Shown: positions 15,113 through 24,735 of the stretch, piece after piece
Position numbering within the stretch: position 1 is the first letter of the stretch
How the letters are laid out: each line of letters begins with the position of its first letter
Source: Candidatus Delongbacteria bacterium
GTDB taxonomy: Bacteria > Delongbacteria > UBA4055
Direction: 5' to 3'
Assembly (NCBI GenBank): GCA_027858795.1
Contig: JAQICF010000137.1
Coordinates: 1-35,604 of the forward strand
DNA: 35,604 bases
Position numbers and translations under genes: made by a program
The notes under the pieces: model-generated
Databases searched by the model: none
What the model was told of the DNA's origin: nothing
What the model saw: the letters and a program-made list of their open reading frames with translations, nothing else

Positions 15113-16444
15113 TTACTGAGCTTTTCTTTTCATCTCTGTAATTTTTGCTTTTCCAATAGTGAAGTAGTGAACTAAATTTCTCTTAGAAGGACAAACATAA
15201 GCGCATGTTCCACAAAGCATACAATCAAACAATCCCAATTTCTCTGCTTCTTCATATTTCCCATGTTGAATATTTAATTGAATATCTGTTGGTAATAGAT
15301 TTATGGGACATACAGTAACACATTTGCCGCAACTAATACAAGGCTGTTCCGTGTAAACTTTTGCATTTTCTTTACTTAGGCAAAGAATACCAGAAGTTCC
15401 TTTGTGAACTGGAGCATTCATTTCATACATGGCTGCGCCCATCATTGGACCACCAGAAACCACTTTGAAAATATCTTCCTTAACTCCACCAGCAAATTCA
15501 ATAAGTTCGGTAGTAGGTGTTCCAATCCTTGCTAGAACATTCTTAGGATCATTTATTGATTCACCTGTCACGGAAACAACTCTTTCATAGAATGGTTTAT
15601 TCAAAGCGACAGCATCGTAAACAGCACTTGCAGTTCCAACGTTAGAAACAACGGTACCGGAATGAAAAGGAAGCCCACCTGTAGATTGAGCAGGGACTTC
15701 TCTTCCTGTTGCTGCGTATATTAATTGCCTTTCTCCACCTTGAGGATATTTCACTTCAAGTTCGATCACCTTAATATTATCAATTGATGAAGTTTTTTCT
15801 TTCATAACTTTTATCGAATCAGGTTTGTTTTTCTCAATACCAATGATACCTGTTGGAGCATCGACAGTTTTCATCATAAGCTTAAGACCTTCAATAATAG
15901 TATCAGGGCTTTCCTGCATTAATCTGTCATCCGCAGTTAAATATGGTTCACATTCAACTCCATTCAGAATTACATAATCAATTTTTACGTCTGCCGGAGG
16001 AGATAATTTCACATGAGTCGGGAATCTTGCTCCACCCATTCCTGCAACACCTGCTGCAGATATCTTTTTCTTTATTTCATCCGCTGAAAGATCTTCATAA
16101 GCAACTTTAACACCAACGCCTTCGAACATTTCATCTTTCTCATCACTTTCTATGATAATCGCATCGCTTTTCACGCCATTGAATTCGGTGATCTTGGCGA
16201 TTGCTTTCACTTTACCTGAGATTGATGCATGAACAGGAATAGAGAGAAATCCACCTGCTTCAGAAAGAGGCTGACCTACTTTTACCTCATCCCCAATTGC
16301 TACAATAGCTTTTGAAGGAGCTCCAATGTGCTGATGCAAATGAATTGCAACGATCTTTGGCAACGGCATTTTTTCAATAGACTTCTTTTCTGAGAATTCC
16401 TTCCCATCAGGAGGGTGATATCCACCTTTAAAAGTGTATTTCAT
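15113..16444 (-). CDS. rnfC: Rnf complex NADH-oxidoreductase subunit RnfC
   Basis: Peripheral subunit that exchanges electrons with NAD(H). It shows the biotin-like N-terminal domain (about 25-100), the nucleotide/FMN loop GVAGMGGARFP (near 132-142), NGVECEPYLTADDRLM (near 161-176), an SLBB region (VVSVTGESINDP) and two C-terminal 4Fe-4S motifs, CISCGKCVTVCP and CMLCGTCAYVCP. The nearest upstream ATG at 16450 has its GGAG box only one base away, while the next ATG at 16444 has the same box at a normal 7-base spacing, so I choose 16444 (443 residues). It is the first gene of rnfCDGEAB, the clostridial-type gene order. Confidence 0.94.
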   Translation of the reverse strand: MKYTFKGGYHPPDGKEFSEKKSIEKMPLPKIVAIHLHQHIGAPSKAIVAIGDEVKVGQPLSEAGGFLSIPVHASISGKVKAIAKITEFNGVKSDAIIIESDEKDEMFEGVGVKVAYEDLSADEIKKKISAAGVAGMGGARFPTHVKLSPPADVKIDYVILNGVECEPYLTADDRLMQESPDTIIEGLKLMMKTVDAPTGIIGIEKNKPDSIKVMKEKTSSIDNIKVIELEVKYPQGGERQLIYAATGREVPAQSTGGLPFHSGTVVSNVGTASAVYDAVALNKPFYERVVSVTGESINDPKNVLARIGTPTTELIEFAGGVKEDIFKVVSGGPMMGAAMYEMNAPVHKGTSGILCLSKENAKVYTEQPCISCGKCVTVCPINLLPTDIQLNIQHGKYEEAEKLGLFDCMLCGTCAYVCPSKRNLVHYFTIGKAKITEMKRKAQ

Positions 16445-16451
16445 CGACATT

Positions 16452-16455
16452 CTCC
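16452..16455 (-). promoter_or_regulatory. Ribosome binding site of rnfC (decides the start)
   Basis: GGAG on the minus strand lies 1 nt from the ATG at 16450 and 7 nt from the ATG at 16444, which favours 16444. Just upstream, TTGAAA (16489-16484) and TATAAT (16468-16463) form a weak promoter-like pair with a short 15-bp spacer. Confidence 0.5.
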
Positions 16456-16650
16456 ATGTTATATTATATTATTTTTATTCCCATTTCAACTATATCCTCT
16501 ATATTCAATAATATAGATATTGTAATTAAGGTCGAAAAATAATATTCGTTTAGATATAAGTCAAATTTTTATTTTAGAAATATTAATAGAATTCTTTGCA
16601 TTATTTTCTTATTATTCACTTGCATCTAAGAAAATAAAATAAATAATCTT

Positions 16651-16655
16651 GAGGA
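16651..16655 (+). promoter_or_regulatory. Ribosome binding site of coaD (decides the start)
   Basis: GAGGA lies 5 nt before the ATG at 16661. A possible upstream TTG at 16649 overlaps this box and would add only four residues, so it is rejected. Confidence 0.65.
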
Positions 16656-16660
16656 TTATC

Positions 16661-17140
16661 ATGAAAACTGCAATCTACCCAGGAACTTTCGACCCTATAA
16701 CTCTTGGTCATCTTGATCTAATAGAACGAGCTTCTAAACTATTTGCCAAACTAATTGTACTTGTTGGCGAAAATTCACATAAACAACCCTTATTCGATGT
16801 AAATGAAAGAATTGAGATGATTAAAAAATCAGTAAAACATCTTCCAAATGTCTCAGTTGATAGTAATTCAGAACTTACCGTAAGTTATGCAAAAGAACAT
16901 AATGTTAAGATATTAGTAAGAGGTGTACGGGCTTTTGCAGATTTTGAATATGAACTCCAGATGGCAATTATGAATAGAAGATTGGACGAAGAAATCGAAA
17001 CAGTTTTCTTAATGCCTAAAAATGAATATTCATTCATAAATTCATCCATTATTAAAGGGATTGCAAGCTTTAATGCCGATATAGAGAACTTTGTCCCACC
17101 TGTTGTAGTTGAAAGATTGAAAAAGAAATTTAAAAAATAG
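16661..17140 (+). CDS. coaD: Pantetheine-phosphate adenylyltransferase
   Basis: Transfers AMP from ATP to 4'-phosphopantetheine, the penultimate step of coenzyme A synthesis, in the cytosol. The 159 residues match the family. IYPGTFDPITLGHLDLIERA holds the nucleotidyltransferase TxGH motif (His18), LVRGVRAFADFEYELQMAIMN is the substrate/ATP loop, and SFINSSIIKGIA is the C-terminal SSxxK-type motif. The polysaccharide genes start 6 bp after its stop on the same strand, so it may lead that operon, although its function is unrelated. It is divergent from rnfC. Confidence 0.95.
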   Translation: MKTAIYPGTFDPITLGHLDLIERASKLFAKLIVLVGENSHKQPLFDVNERIEMIKKSVKHLPNVSVDSNSELTVSYAKEHNVKILVRGVRAFADFEYELQMAIMNRRLDEEIETVFLMPKNEYSFINSSIIKGIASFNADIENFVPPVVVERLKKKFKK

Positions 17141-17145
17141 CATTA

Positions 17146-18453
17146 ATGAGTTATAAAAAAAATATATCTTTTGAATTTATTGTAAAGATAGTAAATATAC
17201 CTTTAGCATTAATTACAAGTATCATCATTGCTAAAAGTTTAGGCCCAAAAGATCTAGGTTATGCTAAATTTCTTATCCTTACACTTTCTACATTTGCTCA
17301 ATTTGGGCATGTGGGTATAATTGATGCCACTTCTTATTTTCAGAGAAAATCAAAATACACTCTAGAACAAATATTTAAAGTTAATTTTACATTCCTTTGC
17401 ATTATTGCAGTTTTAATATCTGGAACATTGATACTCTTAAAATATTTTGGTGTTATTTTTGAAGGTTATAGCTTTACAATAATAACTTTAGCTTCAATTG
17501 CTATTGTATTTTTTACTTTTCTAAATAATTTGTTATTCGCAACATTCGTAAGTAAAGAAAAAATTATTCAAGTTAATAAAATTTCGCTTTACACCTCTTT
17601 TATTACGATCGCTTTATACCTAATATTGTGGTCAACTAACTCTTTAAATGTAACTTCTTATCTGATTGTTTTCTCATTAAAAAGTGTCATTGGCAGCATT
17701 ATGATGATCAGAAAAATAGATATTCAATTTAAGTTTTTATTTGATTTCAGGATTATATTTGAAGAGATCAGTTATGGAATAATTGTATACTTTGGTGCCC
17801 TGTTCATATATCTTAACTATAGAATGGATCAGTGGCTGATAAAATTTTACCTTGGCGATACTGATCTTGGACTTTATGCAGTAGGAGTTGCTTTGGCTGA
17901 AATGATACTTTTAGTACCTATGAGTGTAATAAATCCTTTACGAGCCAGGCTTTATAACCTTGATATAAACGGCTCCGAGTATAAAAGATTAACAGCTAAG
18001 ACAATAAAATTTTCTTTATACATCACATTAATTGTCAGCATACCAATTTATTTTGGTGCGAATTTCATTTCGTCTGAAATTCTTTATGGAGCAAAATATC
18101 AAGAGTCTATTGAAGTTGTAAAAATTCTACTTTTGGGAATACTATTCTTAACATTCGGAAAGGTAGGGAGTCATTATTTTGTTATTAAAGGAAAACCTTT
18201 CATTCACCTTACAACTGCTTTTCTAGTATTATTTGTAAACATAGTACTTAATATTTATTTAATACCAAAAATAGGTATTAATGGGGCAGCTTGGGCTTCA
18301 ACAGCTTCATATATTCTTTATGGTTTACTTTACATAACAATATATGTTTTAAAAGAAAATTTTACTCTAAGCTCTTTATTTGTTCTCAGTCGGAGTGAAG
18401 TAGCCATAATTAGAAATAAATTCAAATCAATATTATCCATATTTAAGGGGTAG
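17146..18453 (+). CDS. Polysaccharide flippase (Wzx-like, MATE/MOP superfamily)
   Basis: A 435-residue inner-membrane protein with about twelve hydrophobic segments and the N-terminal pattern of oligosaccharide flippases: IVKIVNIPLALITSIIIAKSLGPKDLGYAKF. It would move lipid-linked repeat units from the cytosolic to the periplasmic face. The segment YRMDQWLIKFYLGDTDLGLYAVG (about 225-247) is the typical central repeat. It starts 6 bp after coaD, with no strong ribosome binding site, and begins a tightly packed plus-strand run of polysaccharide genes. Base composition becomes visibly more AT-rich from here. Confidence 0.88.
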   Translation: MSYKKNISFEFIVKIVNIPLALITSIIIAKSLGPKDLGYAKFLILTLSTFAQFGHVGIIDATSYFQRKSKYTLEQIFKVNFTFLCIIAVLISGTLILLKYFGVIFEGYSFTIITLASIAIVFFTFLNNLLFATFVSKEKIIQVNKISLYTSFITIALYLILWSTNSLNVTSYLIVFSLKSVIGSIMMIRKIDIQFKFLFDFRIIFEEISYGIIVYFGALFIYLNYRMDQWLIKFYLGDTDLGLYAVGVALAEMILLVPMSVINPLRARLYNLDINGSEYKRLTAKTIKFSLYITLIVSIPIYFGANFISSEILYGAKYQESIEVVKILLLGILFLTFGKVGSHYFVIKGKPFIHLTTAFLVLFVNIVLNIYLIPKIGINGAAWASTASYILYGLLYITIYVLKENFTLSSLFVLSRSEVAIIRNKFKSILSIFKG

Positions 18454-18456
18454 ATT

Positions 18457-19071
18457 ATGCTCATAAATTTATTAAAGTTCTTAAAAAAAATATTATCAAT
18501 AGAAAAAACAAGGATATTGTTTTTTTTAAAACATATCAAAAATAATGTAAATATTTCGTATAAGTTAAATTTGAAAAATTTCAAAAATATTACTTTAGGT
18601 AAAGAAAATAGAATCGGAGAGTTTGTTACTCTTTTTTGTTGGAATAAAAATAGTTCTATAAACATTGGAAATAATTGTGTTATTGAGAACTATGGCATCT
18701 TAGAAGCTTTGAAGGGTTCAATTGAGATAGGGAATAATTCGACAGTAAACCAATTTTCTATTTTTAGAGCTTATGGTAATATTAAAATTGGAAATGGTGT
18801 AAGAATCGGACCTAATGTTCAGATTATGGCTATGAATCACAAATTTGATGATCAAAATAAATATATCTACGAACAAGGACTTGAAGGGAAAGGTATAAGC
18901 ATCGGCAATAATGTATGGATCGGTGGTGGTGTTATTATTCTTGATGGAATAAATATCGGCAATAACTGTGTTGTGGGAGCTGGAACTGTTGTAACTAAAA
19001 ATATTCCCGATAATTCTCTAGTCGTCGGAAATCCGGGGAAAGTGATTAAGAAATTAAATTTTAATATTTAA
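18457..19071 (+). CDS. Hexapeptide-repeat acyltransferase (left-handed beta-helix)
   Basis: A 204-residue member of the LbH/WcaF-like O-acetyltransferase family. Several hexapeptide turns are visible from about residue 65: INIGNNCVIENYG, IEIGNNSTVNQ, IKIGNGVRIGPNVQIMA, ISIGNNVWIGGGVIILDG, INIGNNCVVGAGTVV. The likely catalytic His128 lies in AMNHKF. The C-terminal VVGNPGKVIKKL is the usual end of these enzymes. The N-terminal 40 residues are basic and mostly helical. It probably acetylates a sugar of the repeat unit in the cytosol. It starts 3 bp after the flippase stop, with an AAGGGG box. Confidence 0.88.
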   Translation: MLINLLKFLKKILSIEKTRILFFLKHIKNNVNISYKLNLKNFKNITLGKENRIGEFVTLFCWNKNSSINIGNNCVIENYGILEALKGSIEIGNNSTVNQFSIFRAYGNIKIGNGVRIGPNVQIMAMNHKFDDQNKYIYEQGLEGKGISIGNNVWIGGGVIILDGINIGNNCVVGAGTVVTKNIPDNSLVVGNPGKVIKKLNFNI

Positions 19072-19074
19072 ATT

Positions 19075-19962
19075 ATGAGGCTGAAAATGAATGATGGTGT
19101 AAATTCAAATAAAATTGTCGATTCTATGGATGAATTCAATATATACAATTTAATTCGAAATCTCTGGAAGGATAAATATCAAGTAATTATAATAACAATG
19201 ATATTTGCTATTTCTAGCATAATCTATTCACTGGTTGTTGCTCCTGTTTACGAAGTAACAGCTGTTATAAAACCAGCAGAGGCCTCTGAAGAAACAACGC
19301 TAGAAAATAATTCGAATCTGATGGGGTTTTCTTTAGGAGGATATGTCAATACTCCTGTGATAAATCAAATATTAATTACTTTAAAGTCAGATACTTTTCT
19401 TGAAATTCTATACTATAGATATCAAAAAGAAAATAAATTATTTGGAGAAGCTTTCTCAGAATTGGAAAATAGTAATGTGAATGAAATAGAAAACAATGAG
19501 ATGAAAAGATATCTAGCTATGGCGACACTCCACAAAGTCATAAAATACTCAGTAAACACAGACCATAATATTATCAACCTTTCAATAAGTTTAAAAGATA
19601 AATATTTTGCATTTGATTTTATGAATGATCTTTTATTTACACTCAGGGATTATATTAGAAAACAAAATATTGAAAATCTCCAATCTGATATAGAATTTTA
19701 TCAGGAGTTGATAACTAAGACAAAAGATCCAAGAGTTATTCAGATGTTGGAAAAAAAGCTCTCAGATAAGATCGATAATAAATTTGTATTATCTTCCAAT
19801 GTTTTTACTGTTGTTACTAAACCTTATGTACCCGCCAAAAGAGCATATCCTAAGAGATCTTTTATGGTAATAATTACTACTTTAATTGGTGGTCTTATTT
19901 CTGTTTTAGTTATCTCAATGAAACCTGGGATAATGAAAATCATTGAAATAATAAAAGAATAA
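19075..19962 (+). CDS. Wzz-type chain-length determinant protein
   Basis: A 295-residue inner-membrane polysaccharide co-polymerase. It has a cytosolic N-terminus (FNIYNLIRNLWKDKY), a first membrane helix near 36-55, a large periplasmic domain with VYEVTAVIKPAE at its start and a coiled-coil-prone middle, and a second helix near 266-285 preceded by the family's proline-rich stretch KPYVPAKRAYPKR. No tyrosine-kinase domain follows, so it is of the O-antigen Wzz type and not the Wzc type. The start is ambiguous: ATG at 19075, or ATG at 19087, which has an AGG 7-8 bases upstream inside the first codons. Confidence 0.88.
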   Translation: MRLKMNDGVNSNKIVDSMDEFNIYNLIRNLWKDKYQVIIITMIFAISSIIYSLVVAPVYEVTAVIKPAEASEETTLENNSNLMGFSLGGYVNTPVINQILITLKSDTFLEILYYRYQKENKLFGEAFSELENSNVNEIENNEMKRYLAMATLHKVIKYSVNTDHNIINLSISLKDKYFAFDFMNDLLFTLRDYIRKQNIENLQSDIEFYQELITKTKDPRVIQMLEKKLSDKIDNKFVLSSNVFTVVTKPYVPAKRAYPKRSFMVIITTLIGGLISVLVISMKPGIMKIIEIIKE

Positions 19963-19965
19963 ACT

Positions 19966-21273
19966 ATGGTAGACTCTTTTTATTATATTTTAATCTCAAT
20001 TGTTCTTATATCTGCAGTTTTAGCATGGATAAAATCGGGAACAATAATTAACCCTACTGTTATTTATAATTTGTGGTGGGGATTTTTTTTGTTTTTATCA
20101 AGCTTAAATCTTGTTGGAATCCGATTACCCAGTATGAGTACTTATTATATATTCCTTTTGGGTATGAGTATGTTTTCTTTAGGAAGTATAACTTTCCTAA
20201 GTTCAAAAAGATTGGAAAAAAATTACTACCATAAAAAAAGAGAATATAAAGTAAGCATTAAGTTTAAATTATTTCACATTTATCAAATAATTGTATTTTT
20301 TTTACTTGTACAGTTAAATTTCTATACCTTAAAAATGTTGAAAAATCTAGACCCAAGCTCGTTCCGAGGTTTAGTCTTTTCAGATCAGGGAGTTTTCGGG
20401 GATAAATTAATCATATTTGCTCTTTTTGTAAAATCAGCTATTTATATCGGATTATTTATTACAATAGCAGGAATATTACTGAATAAGATTCCAAAAAAAT
20501 ATATTATTATTCCAATGTTAAACATTATCCTTTTTAGTCTGGGTACTATGGGGAGGATTCCAATATTTATTGCCATTTTATCGAGTAGTCTTGGAATCCT
20601 TTATTTATTCTCTATTACAAGAATAAAAATTAAACCTAAGCATGTGATAATATTCTTATTACCTATTGGCTTTATTATTTTTATGAGTTTTCTAAGGCAA
20701 ACAAAATACTCGTCTAGTCTTTTTATGTTAATTAAAAATTATTTTGTTTGGTATTTTACAGGTGCTTTTACAGCATTTGATTATTTTATCAACAATTTAG
20801 ATCCAGGAGTTGATTATGATTATTCAATCATGAGAGGATTTTTCGCAGGTATAGAGGAAGTATTAGCTCCTTTGCTGCGAAGAATATTACCATCTCTTCA
20901 TAAAATCAATGATTCCTTTCATAGTTTTACGGGTCAATTTAAAAATTTGGGAGGAGCTGCAACGCATCACAGTTCTCATTATACAATGTATTTCGCTTTT
21001 TATAGAGATGCGGGAATATATGGTGTTATCATTTATTCCTATATCATAGGTGTAATAAACTCATTGTTATTTAATAAATTTAGAACTACACACTCATTGA
21101 CTTCTTTCACAGTGTTATTATTGTCTATGTATCTAAGCCTAATGGGAATAATGAGATGGGAATTTAGATATATATGGAGTAATGTTACACTTTTAGGAAT
21201 ATTATTTTTTACTCAAAAATTTGTACTTATAAGAAAATCTAAAAAATTACAACTTTTGGATGGAACAATATAG
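19966..21273 (+). CDS. Oligosaccharide repeat-unit polymerase (Wzy-like)
   Basis: A 435-residue integral membrane protein with about ten to eleven hydrophobic segments and a large periplasmic loop (about 285-330, rich in charged residues, including FAGIEEVLAPLLRRILPS and a GGAATHHSSHY stretch). Placement next to Wzx and Wzz, and the topology, fit the Wzy family, which joins repeat units at the periplasmic face. Wzy proteins share little sequence, so the call rests on topology and context. It starts 3 bp after wzz. Confidence 0.8.
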   Translation: MVDSFYYILISIVLISAVLAWIKSGTIINPTVIYNLWWGFFLFLSSLNLVGIRLPSMSTYYIFLLGMSMFSLGSITFLSSKRLEKNYYHKKREYKVSIKFKLFHIYQIIVFFLLVQLNFYTLKMLKNLDPSSFRGLVFSDQGVFGDKLIIFALFVKSAIYIGLFITIAGILLNKIPKKYIIIPMLNIILFSLGTMGRIPIFIAILSSSLGILYLFSITRIKIKPKHVIIFLLPIGFIIFMSFLRQTKYSSSLFMLIKNYFVWYFTGAFTAFDYFINNLDPGVDYDYSIMRGFFAGIEEVLAPLLRRILPSLHKINDSFHSFTGQFKNLGGAATHHSSHYTMYFAFYRDAGIYGVIIYSYIIGVINSLLFNKFRTTHSLTSFTVLLLSMYLSLMGIMRWEFRYIWSNVTLLGILFFTQKFVLIRKSKKLQLLDGTI

Positions 21274-21276
21274 ATT

Positions 21277-22308
21277 ATGTTTAAAAATATCAAAATATCT
21301 GTAATAATGTCTGTTTATAATAGTGAAAATTATCTAAAAGAAGCAATTGATAGTATTCTAAATCAAAGTATGAAAGATTTTGAATTCATTATAACCGATG
21401 ATTGTTCAACTGATAATTCGCTTAAGATTATAAAAAACTACTCAAAGCTTGATGACAGAATAATCTTATTAGAAAACGCTGAGAATATTGGTTTAACTAA
21501 AAGTCTAAATAGTATGATAGGTGTAACAAAAGGAAAATATATAGCTCGTATGGATGCAGATGATATTTCTCTTTCTTCAAGATTCAAAATACAATATGAT
21601 TTTATGGAAAACAACCCAGAGATTGGAGTTCTTGGAACATATAGCAAATCATTTGGGGCTAATATAAAACCAAGAATCATCAACCGTCCACTATCACATG
21701 AAGAAATAAAATCAACATTATTATTTGAAAATCTTATGGTCCATTCATCTGTCTTTATTAGAAAAGAATTATTTAATGAATCAATTAACAGATATAATGA
21801 CGATTTCTCTATAATACAAGATTATGAACTCTGGAGTAGATTGATTGATTTAACGAGATTTGCTAATATTCCAGAAGCTTTATTGCTTTACAGAATATCT
21901 GATACAAATATATGTAATACTACTGAAAATAATAAAAATTATCGTAAATGTTTCCTGAACAGAATCCATAAGTTTCAATTGGATAAATTAGGATTATCTC
22001 CTAGCAATTCGGAGTTAGATCTTCATTATTTGATTTCTATTTTTATTAAGAATAGAGAACTACAAAATGTTTTAAAGGGAGAAAAATGGTTAAATATTCT
22101 CCAAATACAGAATAGTCAGAATTCAATCTACTCTCAAAAAATATTTAATCAAACTTTAGGGAATTATTGGTTTAAGCTTTGTACTAAATCTACATCTATC
22201 GGTCTTCGAATTATTAAAAATTATTACAAGTCTGATTTTAGTCGAGTGAATAGTATAGGAATAGAATATAAATTGAAATTTCTAATAAAGTGCTTAATAA
22301 GGTATTAA
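21277..22308 (+). CDS. Glycosyltransferase family 2 (GT-A fold)
   Basis: A 343-residue cytosolic enzyme that adds a sugar to the lipid-linked repeat unit. The first 110 residues are GT2: ISVIMSVYNSENYLKEAIDSIL, then EFIITDDCSTDNSL for the nucleotide, ENIGLTKSLN, and the metal-binding MDADD near 92-96. SSVFIRKELF and QDYELWSRL are the acceptor-side motifs of this subgroup. A C-terminal helical region (about 230-343) follows. It starts 3 bp after the polymerase. Neither sugar nor linkage can be told from sequence. Confidence 0.9.
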   Translation: MFKNIKISVIMSVYNSENYLKEAIDSILNQSMKDFEFIITDDCSTDNSLKIIKNYSKLDDRIILLENAENIGLTKSLNSMIGVTKGKYIARMDADDISLSSRFKIQYDFMENNPEIGVLGTYSKSFGANIKPRIINRPLSHEEIKSTLLFENLMVHSSVFIRKELFNESINRYNDDFSIIQDYELWSRLIDLTRFANIPEALLLYRISDTNICNTTENNKNYRKCFLNRIHKFQLDKLGLSPSNSELDLHYLISIFIKNRELQNVLKGEKWLNILQIQNSQNSIYSQKIFNQTLGNYWFKLCTKSTSIGLRIIKNYYKSDFSRVNSIGIEYKLKFLIKCLIRY

Positions 22309-22328
22309 ATAAAGATTAGACAATAAAT

Positions 22329-23594
22329 ATGAAAAAAAATCAAAAAGTAAATATAGCCCTATTCACCCTAAATCTCAAAACAAGTGGAGTATTAAGGATT
22401 ATTTCTACTTTATCACTATTCCTTGAAAAAGAGTACAATGTTCACATACTTGTTTCTGATGTTAACCCGCCTGATTTTATTCTCCCGTTTGACTTTGGAG
22501 GAAAAGTTTGTTATCTGAATGTATATGATCATTCTAAAAGGAATTTTCTAAATAAAATATTTAAGAACTATTCTCGTTATAAAAAACTTAAGAAATATAA
22601 AATTGACAATAAGATAGATATAACAATCTCATTCAGCGAGAACCCTAATATTCACAATATAATGACAAAAAGTAAAGATAAAGCTATAATTGCTATTCAT
22701 AGCTTTACTTCAAGAAATGTAATTGATGTTTTAAAGAATGGGATATATACTTTATTTTATAAAATTTTTATTAAACGCTATTTCAATAAAGCAGATAAAA
22801 TAATAACAGTTTCCAGTGAAATAAAAGAAGATTTAATTAAGAATTTCTCAATAAATCAAGACATTATCGAAGTATTGCATAATCCTCATGATTTAGAAAG
22901 AATAAAGACTTTGTCGAAAGAAAGGTTAGCAATAGATCACGGTGCTATCTTTCAAGAATATTTCACAATCTTAAATGTTGGACATATGTGTCCCGCAAAG
23001 GGTCAATGGAATTTAATTAGAGCTTTCAGTATTGTAAGCAAAAAGATTCAAACGGCTAAATTAATCATTATAGGTAGTGCTGAACCGAAACTTAAAAAAC
23101 TAATTGTAAAACTTACAGAAGATTTAGAACTTAAAGAAAGTGTTCTATTTTTGGATTATCAAATAAATCCATTCAATTTTATAGCAAACGCTGATGTATA
23201 TGTGGCTTCCTCAATTTATGAGGGATTACCTAATGTTTTAATTGAAACCCTAGCATGCTCAACTCCAATAATTTCTACAGATTGCAAATCTGGACCTAGA
23301 GAGATTCTTGCTCCATCAACAGATTCTCAAGTTACAACTGATAATATTGAATATGCAGAATATGGGATTCTGACACCTCCAAGCAAACAGGGATTTCTTG
23401 ATGCTTCCATAGCAATTACTAATGAAGAAAAATTACTTTCAGAAGCAATCATAAATTTATATTCAAATAAGAGTATGCAAATAGAATATTCAAAAAAAGG
23501 TTATAAAAGAAGTAAGGATTTTGGAATTGATAAAATTATTGAGGAATATAATAATTTGTTTAATAAAATATTAGAAGAAAATAACAATGGATAA
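22329..23594 (+). CDS. Glycosyltransferase family 4 (GT-B fold)
   Basis: A 421-residue enzyme with a Rossmann-like N-terminal domain (NIALFTLNLKTSGVLRII) and a GT4 C-terminal domain: ILNVGHMCPAKGQWNLIRAF (about 215-234), VYVASSIYEGLPNVLIETLACSTPIISTD with the catalytic E-x7-E pattern, and SGPREIL for the nucleotide-sugar end. It probably adds a sugar to the repeat unit at the membrane. It starts 20 bp after the previous stop and overlaps the next gene by 8 bp. Confidence 0.9.
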   Translation: MKKNQKVNIALFTLNLKTSGVLRIISTLSLFLEKEYNVHILVSDVNPPDFILPFDFGGKVCYLNVYDHSKRNFLNKIFKNYSRYKKLKKYKIDNKIDITISFSENPNIHNIMTKSKDKAIIAIHSFTSRNVIDVLKNGIYTLFYKIFIKRYFNKADKIITVSSEIKEDLIKNFSINQDIIEVLHNPHDLERIKTLSKERLAIDHGAIFQEYFTILNVGHMCPAKGQWNLIRAFSIVSKKIQTAKLIIIGSAEPKLKKLIVKLTEDLELKESVLFLDYQINPFNFIANADVYVASSIYEGLPNVLIETLACSTPIISTDCKSGPREILAPSTDSQVTTDNIEYAEYGILTPPSKQGFLDASIAITNEEKLLSEAIINLYSNKSMQIEYSKKGYKRSKDFGIDKIIEEYNNLFNKILEENNNG

Positions 23595-24735
23595 ATACTT
23601 AATAATACCAAAGTTTTCTAATAGTGGGGGAACAAGACAATATCTCTTAAATTTGTTAGAATATCTGTATAAAACAGAAAAGAACTCTGTTATTATTCTA
23701 TCCAAGACATTTTTTGATGAGGAAATAAACTCAATGTTATTGAAGTATAATTTCAAACACCACCTTATTGACGAATATCCTAAGATTGAAGCTTTCTTTG
23801 TAAAGAATAAATTGAAATCATTATATCAATTTATGTTAAATTTCAAGAAATTTTTCTCCATTCTATATTATCAAATAAAATACTCTATTAATAAGACAAT
23901 CTTCTCTGAATGGAATTTAATTTGGGACTTTATTTTCTTGTTCTTACCTACAAAAAAATATTTTGTTGTTCATAGCTATCCAATGAGAAAGCTAATTAAA
24001 CCTTTGGCTATTTTCTCTAGATTTATGTTTCCCAAGAAAGATTCAAAAATAATTTCAGTTTCAAAATATGCGATAAATAGAATTAATGATTATTGGTTTG
24101 ATAGTAAAACTAATAGTTTTGTTTCAGTCATTTATAATTTTTCGAAACTTGAGCAAACTAACGACAAGATTATCAATACTCAATCTTATAACAATAATCT
24201 AGAAATAACGATTATAACTGTTGCCCATTTAGTAGATTATAAAAATCCCGAACTTTGGCTTAAAATTGCCCAAGAGTTAACTCACAAAAATGATAATATA
24301 AAATTCTATTGGATAGGTGATGGAGAACTTTATAATTTCTACAAAGAATATGAAAGCGATAATATAAAGTTTCTTGGAAATATAGATAACCTTAAACCTT
24401 ATTACGATACTACTGATATTTATTTTCAACCCAGTAAAATTGAAAGCCAAGGTTTAGCAGTTTTAGAGACAATGAACTTAGGAATTCCTAGTATTGTTTC
24501 TAGTGAAGGAGGTTTGAAAGAATCTGTAATTGATGGATATAATGGATTTGTTATTGACTTAAACGATTCTATTGATAATATTTGTAATAGATTTGAGATG
24601 CTATTATCAGATAAGGAATTTTACAATAGATTCAAGAATAATTGTATTAAGTATTACGCAGATAAATTTTCAAAAGAAAAATGGTATAAATCAATGAATA
24701 CAATAATTAATGGTAAAAATAAGGATAAAAAGTAA
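23587..24735 (+). CDS. Glycosyltransferase family 4 (GT-B fold)
   Basis: A 382-residue GT4 enzyme. NSGGTRQYLLNLLEYLY marks the N-terminal Rossmann domain; ITVAHLVDYKNPELWLKIA begins the C-terminal domain and YFQPSKIESQGLAVLETMNLGIPSIVSSEGG holds the E-x7-E motif. It differs from the neighbour at 22329 in sequence and in the acceptor domain, so it probably forms a different linkage. Its start overlaps the previous gene by 8 bp, which suggests translational coupling, and its stop abuts the next ATG. Confidence 0.9.
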   Translation: MDKYLIIPKFSNSGGTRQYLLNLLEYLYKTEKNSVIILSKTFFDEEINSMLLKYNFKHHLIDEYPKIEAFFVKNKLKSLYQFMLNFKKFFSILYYQIKYSINKTIFSEWNLIWDFIFLFLPTKKYFVVHSYPMRKLIKPLAIFSRFMFPKKDSKIISVSKYAINRINDYWFDSKTNSFVSVIYNFSKLEQTNDKIINTQSYNNNLEITIITVAHLVDYKNPELWLKIAQELTHKNDNIKFYWIGDGELYNFYKEYESDNIKFLGNIDNLKPYYDTTDIYFQPSKIESQGLAVLETMNLGIPSIVSSEGGLKESVIDGYNGFVIDLNDSIDNICNRFEMLLSDKEFYNRFKNNCIKYYADKFSKEKWYKSMNTIINGKNKDKK